DNA from: Candidatus Brevundimonas phytovorans
Lineage (GTDB): Bacteria; Pseudomonadota; Alphaproteobacteria; Caulobacterales; Caulobacteraceae
Reading direction: 5' to 3'
DNA: 64,000 bases
NCBI GenBank assembly: GCA_029203145.1
Contig: CP119309.1
Location: 1,885,001 to 1,949,000 of the forward strand
Within the stretch, counting starts at the first letter, position 1. Each line of letters begins with the position of its first letter. The notes under the pieces are model-generated. The model saw only the letters and a program-made list of their open reading frames with translations. It did no database searches and was not told the DNA's origin. Position numbers and translations under genes: made by a program. Of the stretch, positions 16,102 to 24,821 are shown in pieces.

Positions 16102-16983
16102 ATGATCGACAAGCGCATGACCATCGACGACATCGTCGGCCAGTTGAAGGACGGCATGACGATCGGCCTGGGCGGATGGGCCACACGGCGCAAGCCCATG
16201 GCCCTGATCCGCGCCATCGCCCGCAGCGATCTGAAAGACCTGACCATCGTCGCCTACGGCGGCCCTGACGTCGGTCTGCTGGCCGCGGCCGGCAAGATCA
16301 AGAAGCTGATCTTCTCCTTCGTCAGCCTGGACCAGATTCCGCTGGACCCTCACTTCCGCGCCGCGCGTCAGGCCGGCGCCCTCGACATTCTCGAGCTGGA
16401 CGAGGGCCTGTATCAGTGGGGGCTTCGCGCCGCCGCCATGCGCCTGCCCTTCCTGCCGACCCGCATCGGACTGGGCACCGACCTGGTCAAGCAGCCTGAA
16501 CTGTCCCGCACGGTCGTCAGCCCGTTCGAGGACGGCGAGACCCTGCTGGCCATGCCCGCCATCAAGCTGGACGTCGCCCTGCTGCATGTCCATCGCTCCG
16601 ACGCGCGGGGCAATGTCCTCACCCTGTCTCCCGACCCCCTGTTTGACGAACTGCTGGCCCGCGCCGCCGATCAGGTCTTCGTCACGGCGGAGGCCCTGGT
16701 CTCCACCGCCGATCTGGACCTGCGCGAGAACAGCCGGTTCAACATCTTCGAGCGGGCCCTGGTGAGCGGCGTGGCCGAAGCGCCCTTCGGCGCCCACCCC
16801 ACCAGCGCCTCTCCCGACTACCAAATCGATATGGCCCACCTGAAGGCCTACTGCGACGCCGCCGCATCCCCCGAAGCCTGGGCCGACTACCGCGCCCGCT
16901 TCATCGATGTCTCCGATGATCAATACCTGGCCGCCGTCGGCGGACCGGACGCCGTGCGCGCCCTGCGCCGGCCGATTTACTGA
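16102..16983 (+). CDS. ipdA: IpdA-like CoA hydrolase, alpha subunit (C-ring opening)
   Basis: This 293-aa protein has the fold of class I CoA-transferase alpha subunits (GMTIGLGGWATRRKP near 18-32) but the longer steroid-type C-terminus. IpdAB in Mycobacterium/Rhodococcus is not a transferase: it hydrolyses the C ring of COCHEA-CoA, using a Glu of IpdA. Here E98 and E101 in LELDEGLYQW are candidates for that residue. It lies 3 nt after hsaC and 13 nt before ipdB. The combination with EchA20- and IpdC-like genes just downstream strongly favours IpdA over a generic transferase. Confidence 0.9.
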   Translation: MIDKRMTIDDIVGQLKDGMTIGLGGWATRRKPMALIRAIARSDLKDLTIVAYGGPDVGLLAAAGKIKKLIFSFVSLDQIPLDPHFRAARQAGALDILELDEGLYQWGLRAAAMRLPFLPTRIGLGTDLVKQPELSRTVVSPFEDGETLLAMPAIKLDVALLHVHRSDARGNVLTLSPDPLFDELLARAADQVFVTAEALVSTADLDLRENSRFNIFERALVSGVAEAPFGAHPTSASPDYQIDMAHLKAYCDAAASPEAWADYRARFIDVSDDQYLAAVGGPDAVRALRRPIY

Positions 16984-16996
16984 GGGAAGCCCGAAC

Positions 16997-17782
16997 ATGA
17001 GCGAGCAGCCCTATAGCCTTGCCGAACTGATGATCGCCGCCGCCGCCCAGAGCTGGCGCGAAGACGGCGAAATCATGGGCACCGGCATCGGCCCCCTGCC
17101 CCGGATCGCGGTCGGCGTGTGCAAGACCCTGTACAACCCCGCCCTGGCCACCACGGACGGCGAGTGCTGGTACACGACGGAACCGCTCGGCCCCGGTCGG
17201 TCCTCAGCCGAGGTCGAGATCGAAGGCTGGATTCCCTATGAGCGGGTCTTCACCAGCCTGTGGGGCGGCAAGCGCCACGCCATGGTGTCGCCGGTGCAGA
17301 TGGACCGCTACGGCCAGACCAACATCAGCGTCATCGGCGATCACAAGCAACCCAAGTCGGCCATGCTGGGCGCCCGGGGCTTCCCCGGCAACACCGCCAG
17401 CCATCCGAACAGCTTCTTCTTCACCCAGCATTCCAAGCGCGCCTTCGTCACCGGCGAAGTCGATTACGTCTGCTCCCCCGGCTACAACCCGGCTCGCTTT
17501 GACGGGAAGACCCCGGCCTGGCTCAACCTGCGCCGCATCATCACCAATCTGGCGGTGATGGATTTCGGCGGCCCGGCGCACGCGATCCGCCTGGTCTCAC
17601 TCCACCCCGGCGTGACCTTCGAGGAGGTTCAGGACAACACCGGCTTTGACCTGTGGCGCCCCGAAGCCATCCCGACCACGACGGCCCCGACCGACGCCGA
17701 ACTGGCCGCCATGGCCAGGATCGACGTCAACAACGTCCGCGCCAAGGTCCTCAAGGATAATCCTGCCGGCGTCCGGAGCTGA
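16997..17782 (+). CDS. ipdB: IpdB-like CoA hydrolase, beta subunit
   Basis: This 261-aa partner of IpdA begins at ATG 16997. True class I CoA-transferase beta subunits carry a catalytic Glu in an SENG-type motif. The matching part here reads TTDGECWYTTEPLGPG without that motif, which agrees with the hydrolase role described for IpdAB. ARGFPGNTASHPNSFFF and VDYVCSPGYNPARF are further blocks typical of this branch. With IpdA it should form a heterodimer or heterotetramer in the cytoplasm, opening the last steroid ring. Confidence 0.9.
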   Translation: MSEQPYSLAELMIAAAAQSWREDGEIMGTGIGPLPRIAVGVCKTLYNPALATTDGECWYTTEPLGPGRSSAEVEIEGWIPYERVFTSLWGGKRHAMVSPVQMDRYGQTNISVIGDHKQPKSAMLGARGFPGNTASHPNSFFFTQHSKRAFVTGEVDYVCSPGYNPARFDGKTPAWLNLRRIITNLAVMDFGGPAHAIRLVSLHPGVTFEEVQDNTGFDLWRPEAIPTTTAPTDAELAAMARIDVNNVRAKVLKDNPAGVRS

Positions 17783-17786
17783 CGCC

Positions 17787-18695
17787 ATGGACCTGAACAG
17801 CCTGGTCGAGCCCAAAACCGCCGATGTCGTCTACGAGACGGACGAGCCCGTCCTCTATGAGGTCAAGGGCGCCGTGGCGGTCATCACGATGAACCGTCCG
17901 GGCTTCAACAACGCCCAGAACAGCCAGATGACCTATGCGCTGGACGCCGCCTTCCGGCGCGCGGTGGACGACGACGCCGTGCGCGCCATCGTCCTGGCGG
18001 GCGCGGGCAAGCACTTCTCGGCGGGGCACGACATCGGCAGCCCCGGCCGCGACGTCACACTCAGCTGGGACCGTCAGGCCCTGGTCCCAGACCACGTCAA
18101 CAAGCCGGGCGCCGAGTTCCTTTATACCCGCGAGCACGAGGTCTACATCGGCATGTGTCGCCGCTGGCGCGACATTCCCAAGCCGACCATCGCCGCCGTC
18201 CAGGGCGCCTGCATCGCCGGCGGCCTGATGCTGGCCTGGGTCTGCGACTTCATCGTCGCCACGGACGACGCCTTCTTCCAGGACCCCGTGAACCGCATGG
18301 GCATTCCGGGGGTCGAGTATTTCGCCCACGGCTTTGAATTGCCGCCGCGCATCGCCAAGGAATTCATCATGCTGGGCGAGCGCATGGGGGCCGAGCGCGC
18401 CTATGGCTTCGGCATGGTCAATCGCCTGTCGACACGCGAGCGACTGACGGACGACGTCATGGCCATGGCCGACGAGTTGGCGAAACGCCCGCGCCTCGGC
18501 AACTGGCTGACCAAGCAGGCCCTGAACCACGTCGAGGACCTGCGTGGCAAGCGGACGGCCACCGACGCCCATTTCCACATGCACCACTTCGCCCACGCCC
18601 AGTCCGACCTGCTTCAGGGCAACAGCCTGGGCGGCATGGACGCCAAGGCGATGGCCGCCGCCAACAAGGCCGCCGCCGACGGCAAGGACGACTGA
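17787..18695 (+). CDS. echA20: EchA20-like crotonase (D-ring hydrolase)
   Basis: This 302-aa crotonase-fold protein has the oxyanion segments FSAGHDIGSPGRD near 75-88 and GACIAGGLMLAWVCDF near 137-152. An insertion rich in aromatic and basic residues follows the first one (YTREHEVYIGMCRRW), and there is a His-rich tail (HFHMHHFAHAQ). These features fit EchA20, which hydrolyses the D ring of the C/D-ring CoA thioester rather than hydrating a double bond. It follows ipdB by 4 nt and precedes the ipdC-like gene, the same neighbourhood as in actinobacterial C/D-ring loci. A plain enoyl-CoA hydratase is less likely given length and insertion. Confidence 0.88.
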   Translation: MDLNSLVEPKTADVVYETDEPVLYEVKGAVAVITMNRPGFNNAQNSQMTYALDAAFRRAVDDDAVRAIVLAGAGKHFSAGHDIGSPGRDVTLSWDRQALVPDHVNKPGAEFLYTREHEVYIGMCRRWRDIPKPTIAAVQGACIAGGLMLAWVCDFIVATDDAFFQDPVNRMGIPGVEYFAHGFELPPRIAKEFIMLGERMGAERAYGFGMVNRLSTRERLTDDVMAMADELAKRPRLGNWLTKQALNHVEDLRGKRTATDAHFHMHHFAHAQSDLLQGNSLGGMDAKAMAAANKAAADGKDD

Positions 18696-18697
18696 GC

Positions 18698-19786
18698 ATG
18701 ACGTCCAGGGCCATAAGAACCGTTCTGACCGAGCGCCTGGGCTGTTCTGCGCCCATCATCCAGACCGCCATGGGCTGGGTGGCCGAACCCTCGCTGGTGA
18801 TCGGCAGCGTCGAGGCCGGCGCCTTCGGTTTTCTGGGCGCCGCCGTCATGACCCCCGACGAAACCCGCGCCAAGCTTCTGGCGGTGCGTCGCGGCACGCA
18901 ACGTCCGTTCGGCGTCAACTTCCATATGTTCCAGCCGGGCGCCGAGCAGATCGTCGATCTGATCCTGGCCAATCGGGATCAGGTGCGGGCCGTCTCCTTC
19001 GGACGCGGTCCCGACGCCCGGATGATCGGACGCTTCAAGGACGCCGGCATCCTGTGCATCCCGACCGTGGGCGCGGTGAAGCACGCCCAGAAGATGCAGC
19101 AGCTGGGCGTGGACATGGTCAATGTCCAGGGCGGCGAAGGCGGCGGTCATACCGGCTCGGTGGCGACAACCGTCCTCCTGCCCCAGGTGCTGGATTCGGT
19201 ATCCATCCCGGTCATCGCCAGCGGCGGCTTCGGCGACGGTCGCGGTCTGGCGGCGGCCCTGGCCTATGGGGCGGTGGGCGTGGCCATGGGCACCCGTTTC
19301 CTGCTGACGCAGGAAAGCCCCGTGCCGGACACGACCAAGGCCGCCTATCTCAAGGCAGGGACCGACCAGATCGTCCTGACCACCAAGCTGGACGGCATTC
19401 CCCAGCGCATGGTCCGCACCCCCTTGATGGATCGCATCGAAAAGTCAGGTCAGGCCGCCATGTGGCTGCGCGCCTTTGAGGCCGCCCTGATCATGAAGAA
19501 GCAGACCGGCGCCTCGGTCCTGAGCCTGCTGCGCTCTGCCCGGGGCATGGCCACGCACGGCGAACAGCCCCTTCGGCAGGTGCTGATGGCCGCCACCATG
19601 CCGACCCTGATCCAGAAGGCCGTGGTCGACGGCGATGTCGTCAACGGCGTCATGGCCACCGGCGTCATCGGCGGCCGCATCCATGAGATCCCGACCTGCC
19701 AGGCCCTGGTCGACCGCATTGTCGAGGAAGCGATCGGACGTCTCGACGCCCTCGCCTCCCCCGACCTCCTTTCCCCCGTTTCGTGA
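18698..19786 (+). CDS. ipdC: IpdC-like FMN-dependent oxidoreductase (nitronate monooxygenase fold)
   Basis: This 362-aa TIM-barrel flavoprotein has the 2-nitropropane-dioxygenase family features: PFGVNFHMF near 68, VQGGEGGGHTGS near 145, and the phosphate-binding IASGGFGDGRGLAAALAYGA near 170-190. In steroid loci IpdC is a CoA-thioester-acting flavin reductase/desaturase needed before IpdAB opens the C ring. Its position 2 nt after the echA20-like gene supports that call over a true nitronate monooxygenase. It would work in the cytoplasm on CoA-bound C/D-ring intermediates. Confidence 0.88.
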   Translation: MTSRAIRTVLTERLGCSAPIIQTAMGWVAEPSLVIGSVEAGAFGFLGAAVMTPDETRAKLLAVRRGTQRPFGVNFHMFQPGAEQIVDLILANRDQVRAVSFGRGPDARMIGRFKDAGILCIPTVGAVKHAQKMQQLGVDMVNVQGGEGGGHTGSVATTVLLPQVLDSVSIPVIASGGFGDGRGLAAALAYGAVGVAMGTRFLLTQESPVPDTTKAAYLKAGTDQIVLTTKLDGIPQRMVRTPLMDRIEKSGQAAMWLRAFEAALIMKKQTGASVLSLLRSARGMATHGEQPLRQVLMAATMPTLIQKAVVDGDVVNGVMATGVIGGRIHEIPTCQALVDRIVEEAIGRLDALASPDLLSPVS

Positions 19787-19793
19787 GCGCGAC

Positions 19794-20543
19794 ATGCCGA
19801 TTTCACTCACCGTCAAGGACCGGATCGCCGAGATCGTCTTCGATCACCCGCCGGTCAACGCCTTCGACACCCAGGGCTGGGAGATGCTGCCTGGCCTGAT
19901 TCAGAAGGCCGCCGCTGATCCTGAAGCGCGCTGCATCCTGATCCGGGCCGAGGGCCGCGGCTTCTGCGCCGGCGTCGATATCAAGGAGATGCAGGCCCAC
20001 CCCGAACGCATCGCCAAACTGAACCGCGACAACTACCTGAGCTTCAAGGCCATCCGCGACGCCGAGATTCCCGTCGTCGGCGCCCTGCACGGCTTCGTCA
20101 TCGGCGGCGGCGTCAACCTCGCCGGGGCCTGCGACGCCCTGATCGCCGCCGAAGGCGCCTACCTCTCCCTGCCCGAGATTGATCGCGGCGCCATGGGCGG
20201 CGCCGCCTTCCTGTCGCGCATGGTCCCGATCCAGAAGGTGCGCGCCGCCTTCTTCACCGGGGGCCGGATTCCGGTCGAGGACCTGCACCGCTACGGCGCG
20301 ATCGAAAAGGTCGTGCCCCTGGCCGACCTGCACGCCGAGGCCCGCGCCTTCTGCGCCGTCATCGCCGCCAAGAGCCGCGTCGCCCTGGTCATCGCCAAGC
20401 AGGCCCTGAACCTGATCGAACCCTCCAACCCCTCGGACCGATATCGCATCGAGCAGGGCTTCACGCTTGAGATGTACGCCGAGGAGGACAGCCAGACGGC
20501 GCGCGACGCCTTCGTGGACGGCGGCAGGCAGGCCAGCTTCTGA
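19794..20543 (+). CDS. Enoyl-CoA hydratase/isomerase family protein
   Basis: This 249-aa crotonase of ordinary length has oxyanion-hole segments RGFCAGVDIKEM near 59-70 and IGGGVNLAGACD near 102-113, with a candidate acid/base Glu in SLPEIDRG near 125. It begins at ATG 19794, 7 nt after the IpdC-like gene, and its TGA shares a base with the ATG of the next acyl-CoA dehydrogenase gene. It would hydrate an enoyl-CoA made by those dehydrogenases. Whether it acts on the C/D-ring skeleton, on the ring-opened chain or on a side chain cannot be told. Confidence 0.88.
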   Translation: MPISLTVKDRIAEIVFDHPPVNAFDTQGWEMLPGLIQKAAADPEARCILIRAEGRGFCAGVDIKEMQAHPERIAKLNRDNYLSFKAIRDAEIPVVGALHGFVIGGGVNLAGACDALIAAEGAYLSLPEIDRGAMGGAAFLSRMVPIQKVRAAFFTGGRIPVEDLHRYGAIEKVVPLADLHAEARAFCAVIAAKSRVALVIAKQALNLIEPSNPSDRYRIEQGFTLEMYAEEDSQTARDAFVDGGRQASF

Positions 20544-21688
20544 TGCAGTTGACCTACACCCCCGAACAGCAGGCGTTTCGCGCCGAGGTGCGGACCTGGC
20601 TGGAAGCCAACGTCCCGGCCGAGCGTCTGGAGCATTTCGACGCCTCGCGCGAAGGCTTCGAGGCCCATCGCCAATGGGAAAGGACGCTCAAGTCCGGCGA
20701 CTGGGGCATGGTCACATGGCCTCAGGCCTACGGCGGACGCGGCCTCGACCTGATCAGCTGGCTGATCTTCGAGGAAGAATATTACCGCGCGGGGGCGCCC
20801 GGACGCGTCAATCAGAACGGCGTCTTCCTTCTGGGCCCCACCCTGATCGAGTTCGGCACCGACGCCCAGAAAGCCCGCTTCCTGCCGCCTATGGCCTCCG
20901 GCGACGAAATATGGTCCCAGGCCTGGTCCGAGCCCCAGGCCGGCAGCGACCTGGCCGGGGTCAGGGCGACCTGCGTTCAGGACGGCGACGACTATGTGCT
21001 GAACGGCCACAAGATCTGGTCGTCGCGCGCGGTCTTCGCCGACTGGGCCTTCGGCCTGTTCCGGACGCCGGGCTCCGAGCGACACAAGGGCCTCAGCCTG
21101 ATCTTCTTTCCGCTCGACGCGCCCGGCGTCACCGTCAACGCCATCCAGAAAATGAACGGCCACGTCGGCTTCGCCGAAATCTTCCTCGAAGACGTGCGCG
21201 TTCCGGCCTTCAACCGCCTGGGCGACGAGGGTCAGGGCTGGTCGATCTGCATGGCCACAGCCGGGTTCGAGCGCGGCCTCATGCTGCGTTCGCCCGCCCG
21301 CTACCAGGTGGCGGCGGCCCAGCTGGCAGCGCTTTACGAAAGGCGTAAGGATCAATGCGATCCGCGACTTGAAGGTGATGTCCTCACCGCATGGATGAAT
21401 GCAGAGGCCTATGCCCTGAACATCTATTCGACCGCCAGCCGGATCATCAACGGCGGGGCCATTGGTCCTGAGACCAGCACCAACAAGATCTTCTGGTCCG
21501 AGTTGGACATCCATCTGCACCAGACCGCCCTCGCCATCCTGGGCGCCGAGGCGGAACTGATCCCCTCGCCCGACGAAACCGCCTGGATCGACGACTACAT
21601 CTTCGCCCTGGCTGGTCCGATCTACGCCGGCTCCAACGAGATCCAGCGCAACATCATCGCCGAGCGCATGCTCGGCCTGCCCCGGTGA
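20543..21688 (+). CDS. Acyl-CoA dehydrogenase, large subunit of a probable heteromeric pair
   Basis: This 381-aa protein has the FAD-binding segment WSEPQAGSDLAGVRA near 130 and ends YAGSNEIQRNIIAERMLGLPR. In this end the usual catalytic Glu before GSNEIQ is Ala; a Glu at helix G (AGFERGL, near 250) can serve, as described for the actinobacterial steroid FadE pairs. It is followed 7 nt later by a shorter dehydrogenase gene. Such long-plus-short neighbours form alpha2beta2 enzymes in steroid degradation (FadE26-27, FadE28-29, ScdC1-C2), so the two probably act together. Confidence 0.9.
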   Translation: MQLTYTPEQQAFRAEVRTWLEANVPAERLEHFDASREGFEAHRQWERTLKSGDWGMVTWPQAYGGRGLDLISWLIFEEEYYRAGAPGRVNQNGVFLLGPTLIEFGTDAQKARFLPPMASGDEIWSQAWSEPQAGSDLAGVRATCVQDGDDYVLNGHKIWSSRAVFADWAFGLFRTPGSERHKGLSLIFFPLDAPGVTVNAIQKMNGHVGFAEIFLEDVRVPAFNRLGDEGQGWSICMATAGFERGLMLRSPARYQVAAAQLAALYERRKDQCDPRLEGDVLTAWMNAEAYALNIYSTASRIINGGAIGPETSTNKIFWSELDIHLHQTALAILGAEAELIPSPDETAWIDDYIFALAGPIYAGSNEIQRNIIAERMLGLPR

Positions 21689-21695
21689 GACCGGC

Positions 21696-22727
21696 ATGAA
21701 TTTCATCTTTTCAGACGAACAGAGAATGTTCGCCGACGCTGCCGAGACGGTGCTCAAGGACGCCTGCGAGCCGCTGCGCCTGCGCCGCATGCTGTCGGAC
21801 GGCGCAGCCCTGGACGCCGACCGCTGGGCCGCCATCGTCGAGACCGGCCTGACCCAGGTCCTGCTGCCCGAGGCCTCGGGCGGCCTGGGCCTTAAAGCCC
21901 TGGACTTCCTGCTGATCGCCGAGGCCGCCGGGCGCCACCTGCTGCCCGAGCCCCTGGTCGAAAGCGCGGGCGTCGCCGTGCCGCTTCTGGCCGCCGTCTG
22001 CCCGGCCTCGCCCATTCTGGTCGATCCGGCGGTCCGCGTGGCCATCGCCCACCCGCTCAATCCGCTGGTGGCGGACGCCGACATCGCCGACGCCATCCTG
22101 CTGCACCATGAGGGCGCCACCCATCTGGCGCGACCGTCGCAGGTCACGCTCACCCGCCGCGAAAGCATCGACCCCTTCCGTCGCCTGTTCGCCGTCGAAT
22201 GGACCCCGGTCCGGGGCAGCCAGATCGCTGGCGATGCGCGCCTGTGGGAAGACGCCCTGGATCGGGGGGCCCTGTTCGCCGCCGCCCAGGGTCTGGGTCT
22301 GGCCCAGCGCGCCATAGACCTGGCCGTCGACTACGCCCGCGACCGCCAGCAGTTCGGCAAGCCGATCGGCAGCTATCAGGCGGTCAAGCATCAGCTAGCC
22401 TCCGCCCAGGTGAAGATCGAGTTTGCGCGCCCCGTTCTTCACGCCGCCGCCGCCGGATTCGACGCCCGCGACGCCTTCTCCCGCGCCCGCATCAGCCAGG
22501 CCAAGCTCGCCTGCCTCGAGGCCGCCGATCATGCCGCCCGGGCCAGCCTGCAGGTCCACGGGGCCATGGGCTACAGCTACGAGGTCGACGTTCACCTGGT
22601 GCTGAAGCGGGTCCTCGGCCTGACCTTCACCTGGGGCGATCCCGCCTTCCACCGGACCCGCGTGGCCGCGCGCGTCTTCACGCGCCCCACCGGTCCCGAC
22701 CAAACCTTTGCAACCGAGATCGCCTGA
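21696..22727 (+). CDS. Acyl-CoA dehydrogenase, short partner subunit
   Basis: This 343-aa acyl-CoA-dehydrogenase-fold protein has a short middle domain and C-terminal helices with YARDRQQFGKPIGSYQAVKH near 210 and LQVHGAMGYSYEVDVHLVLKR near 285. No Glu is found at either usual catalytic position, as expected for the partner subunit that mainly completes the FAD site of its larger neighbour. It ends with TGATG, overlapping the thiolase start by one base. Function should be read together with the preceding 381-aa subunit. Confidence 0.88.
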   Translation: MNFIFSDEQRMFADAAETVLKDACEPLRLRRMLSDGAALDADRWAAIVETGLTQVLLPEASGGLGLKALDFLLIAEAAGRHLLPEPLVESAGVAVPLLAAVCPASPILVDPAVRVAIAHPLNPLVADADIADAILLHHEGATHLARPSQVTLTRRESIDPFRRLFAVEWTPVRGSQIAGDARLWEDALDRGALFAAAQGLGLAQRAIDLAVDYARDRQQFGKPIGSYQAVKHQLASAQVKIEFARPVLHAAAAGFDARDAFSRARISQAKLACLEAADHAARASLQVHGAMGYSYEVDVHLVLKRVLGLTFTWGDPAFHRTRVAARVFTRPTGPDQTFATEIA

Positions 22728-23878
22728 TGGCCGAAGCCTACATCATCGACGCCGTTCGCACGCCGACCGGACGCCGCAAGGGCAGCCTCGCGACCCTGCA
22801 CCCCGCCGATCTGGCGGCCCACCCGATCAAGGCCCTGATGGGACGGTTCGCCTTCGACCCTGCCCTGGTCGATGACGTGGTCTGGGGTTGCAACGACACT
22901 ATCGGCGGTCAGGCTGGCGACATCGCCCGCACGGCCTGGCTCTGCGCCGGCCTGCCCGAGGACGTCCCCGGCGTCACCATCGACCGCCAGTGCGGCAGCG
23001 CCCAGCAGGCCATCCACTTCGCGGCTCAGGGCGTCATGAGCGGCGTCCAGGATCTGGTCGTCGCAGGCGGCAGTCAGGCGATGAACCGTATTCCCATCTC
23101 CTCGGCCATGACCGTCGGCGCGGCCTTCGGCTTTGAAAATCCCTTCATCGGCGCCGAGGGCTGGGACATCCGTTATGGCGGCCAGAAGATCGACCAGATC
23201 AACTCGGCCGAGATGATCGCCGCCAAATGGGGCGTCAGTCGCGCGGCGATGGAGGCCTTCTCCCTCGCGTCGCATCAGCGCGCCCAAGCCGCCACCAAGG
23301 CTGGCTGGCTGAAGCGCGACATCGCGCCACTCGCGGGTCTCTCGCACGACGAGACTGTTCGCCCCACCACCTCGCTCGAGGCCCTCGCCGGGCTGAAACC
23401 TGTCTATGAGGGCGGCGTCATCACCGCCGGGGTCGCCAGCCAGAACTGCGACGCCGCCGCCGCACTGCTCATCGCCTCGGAAGCGGCGGTCAAGCAACAT
23501 GGTCTGACGCCCCGCGCCCGGATTCACCACATGTCGGTCCGGGCCGACAACCCGGTCTGGATGCTGACCGGGCCGATCGCCGCCACGCGTTACGCCTTGA
23601 ACAGGGCGGGCATGAGCATCGCCGATATCGACCTGTTCGAGTGCAATGAGGCCTTCGCCTCCGTGCCGCTGGCCTGGATGCAGGAACTGGATGTGCCCCA
23701 CGACAAGGTCAACGTCATGGGCGGCGCCATCGCCCTGGGCCACCCGATCGGCGCCACCGGCGCCCGCCTGATGATGAACCTGCTCAACGCCCTGGAACGC
23801 ACCGGCGGCCGCTACGGCCTGCAGACCATGTGCGAAGGCGGCGGCCAGGCCAACGTCACTATCATCGAGCGCCTCTGA
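22727..23878 (+). CDS. Thiolase (acetyl-CoA acetyltransferase family)
   Basis: This 383-aa thiolase has nucleophile C89 in DRQCGSAQQA, the ALGHPIGATGARL motif near residue 337 with its catalytic His, and the second Cys in MCEGGGQAN near 371. It cleaves a 3-ketoacyl-CoA with CoA. ATG 22727 overlaps the preceding stop. It lies between two acyl-CoA dehydrogenase units, so it may end one beta-oxidation round of the ring-opened C/D chain or of a side chain. Of the two thiolases in this operon, this one has the conventional HPIGATG loop. Confidence 0.92.
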   Translation: MAEAYIIDAVRTPTGRRKGSLATLHPADLAAHPIKALMGRFAFDPALVDDVVWGCNDTIGGQAGDIARTAWLCAGLPEDVPGVTIDRQCGSAQQAIHFAAQGVMSGVQDLVVAGGSQAMNRIPISSAMTVGAAFGFENPFIGAEGWDIRYGGQKIDQINSAEMIAAKWGVSRAAMEAFSLASHQRAQAATKAGWLKRDIAPLAGLSHDETVRPTTSLEALAGLKPVYEGGVITAGVASQNCDAAAALLIASEAAVKQHGLTPRARIHHMSVRADNPVWMLTGPIAATRYALNRAGMSIADIDLFECNEAFASVPLAWMQELDVPHDKVNVMGGAIALGHPIGATGARLMMNLLNALERTGGRYGLQTMCEGGGQANVTIIERL

Positions 23879-23915
23879 ACCTCCGCCGACGCGCCAATCT
23901 GGGAAAGTAGAAGTC

Positions 23916-24821
23916 ATGTCTGGAATTTGCGAAGGTCGCGTCGTCATCGTCACCGGCGCCGGCAATGGCCTGGGCAAGGCCTATGCGCTGGAACTGGCGG
24001 CTCAGGGGGCCAAGATCGTCGTCAACGACCTCGGCGTCGGCACGCACGGGGAGGACGGCGCCTCCAGGGGCGCGGCCGAAGCTACGGCTGAAGAAATCCG
24101 CGCACTCGGCGGCCAGGCCGTCGCCGACATGGGCGACGTGGCCGACTGGGACGCCGGACGCCGCATGGTTGAAACCGCGGTCGAGGCCTTCGGCGACTTG
24201 CACGCCGTGGTCAACAACGCGGGCTTCGTCCGCGACCGGATGTTCGTCTCTTGCACGCCCGAGGAATGGGACGCGGTGCTGCGCGTCCACCTGCGGGGTC
24301 ATTTCTGCACCAGCCGCCACGCTGTCGACTTCTGGCGCAGCCGCCAGAAGGCCGGTCACGCTGTTGACGCCCGCATCATCAACACCTCGTCCGGCGCGGG
24401 GCTCCAGGGGTCGGTCGGCCAGTCCGCCTATTCCACCGCCAAGGCAGGCATCGCCGGTCTGACCCTGGTTCAGGCCGCCGAGCTGAAGCGGTACGGCGTG
24501 ACCGCCAACGCTGTGGCCCCGAACGCCCGCACCCGCATGACCGAGACCGGCGGCTTCGACATGGCGGCCAAGGACGGGTTCGACGCCTACGCCCCCGCCA
24601 ACACCGCCCCGCTGATCGCCTGGCTATGCAGCGACCAGTCCGCCCATGTCAGCGGTCAGGTGTTCGAGCTGCTGGGCGGACGCATCCACCTGTCCGAGGG
24701 CTGGACCGACAGCCCCGCCCACGACAAGGGCGCGCGCCTGCGGGCCGATGAACTGGGGCCGGTCATCGACGGTCTGATCGCCGGTCGCGCCCCCGCCAAA
24801 CCCGTCTATGGGGCCGGCTGA
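23916..24821 (+). CDS. SDR, 17-beta-HSD4/MFE-2-like 3-hydroxyacyl-CoA dehydrogenase
   Basis: This 301-aa SDR has the cofactor motif TGAGNGLG at 13-20, then the long VVNDLGVGTHGEDGAS stretch after strand 2 that is typical of peroxisomal MFE-2/17-beta-HSD4 dehydrogenase domains. NNAG is near 100, with S159, Y172 and K176 for catalysis. The C-terminal extension ELLGGRIHLSEGW also fits that branch. It would oxidise a 3-hydroxyacyl-CoA with NAD. It is 37 nt after the thiolase gene, the widest gap in the operon, and shares its stop with the start of the next dehydrogenase gene. Confidence 0.88.
   Translation: MSGICEGRVVIVTGAGNGLGKAYALELAAQGAKIVVNDLGVGTHGEDGASRGAAEATAEEIRALGGQAVADMGDVADWDAGRRMVETAVEAFGDLHAVVNNAGFVRDRMFVSCTPEEWDAVLRVHLRGHFCTSRHAVDFWRSRQKAGHAVDARIINTSSGAGLQGSVGQSAYSTAKAGIAGLTLVQAAELKRYGVTANAVAPNARTRMTETGGFDMAAKDGFDAYAPANTAPLIAWLCSDQSAHVSGQVFELLGGRIHLSEGWTDSPAHDKGARLRADELGPVIDGLIAGRAPAKPVYGAG

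Noticed and set aside
15175..16998. 607-codon open frame opposite hsaC and ipdA
   Set aside because: It overlaps two recognisable genes in full. Its product is a low-complexity Gly/Ala/Val/Asp/Gln string, as expected from reading high-GC codons backwards.
16102..17782. Calling the pair a 3-oxoacid CoA-transferase
   Set aside because: The beta subunit lacks the transferase catalytic motif, and the neighbours (EchA20-like, IpdC-like) match steroid IpdAB loci.
18698..19786. Nitronate monooxygenase (nitroalkane detoxification)
   Set aside because: The fold is the same, but the position between an EchA20-like gene and a CoA-acting crotonase fits IpdC; no nitroalkane gene is nearby.
20291..22315. 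674-codon open frame opposite the crotonase and acyl-CoA dehydrogenase genes
   Set aside because: It is antisense to three clear genes, with no domain or ribosome-binding site. Composition is that of a shadow frame.
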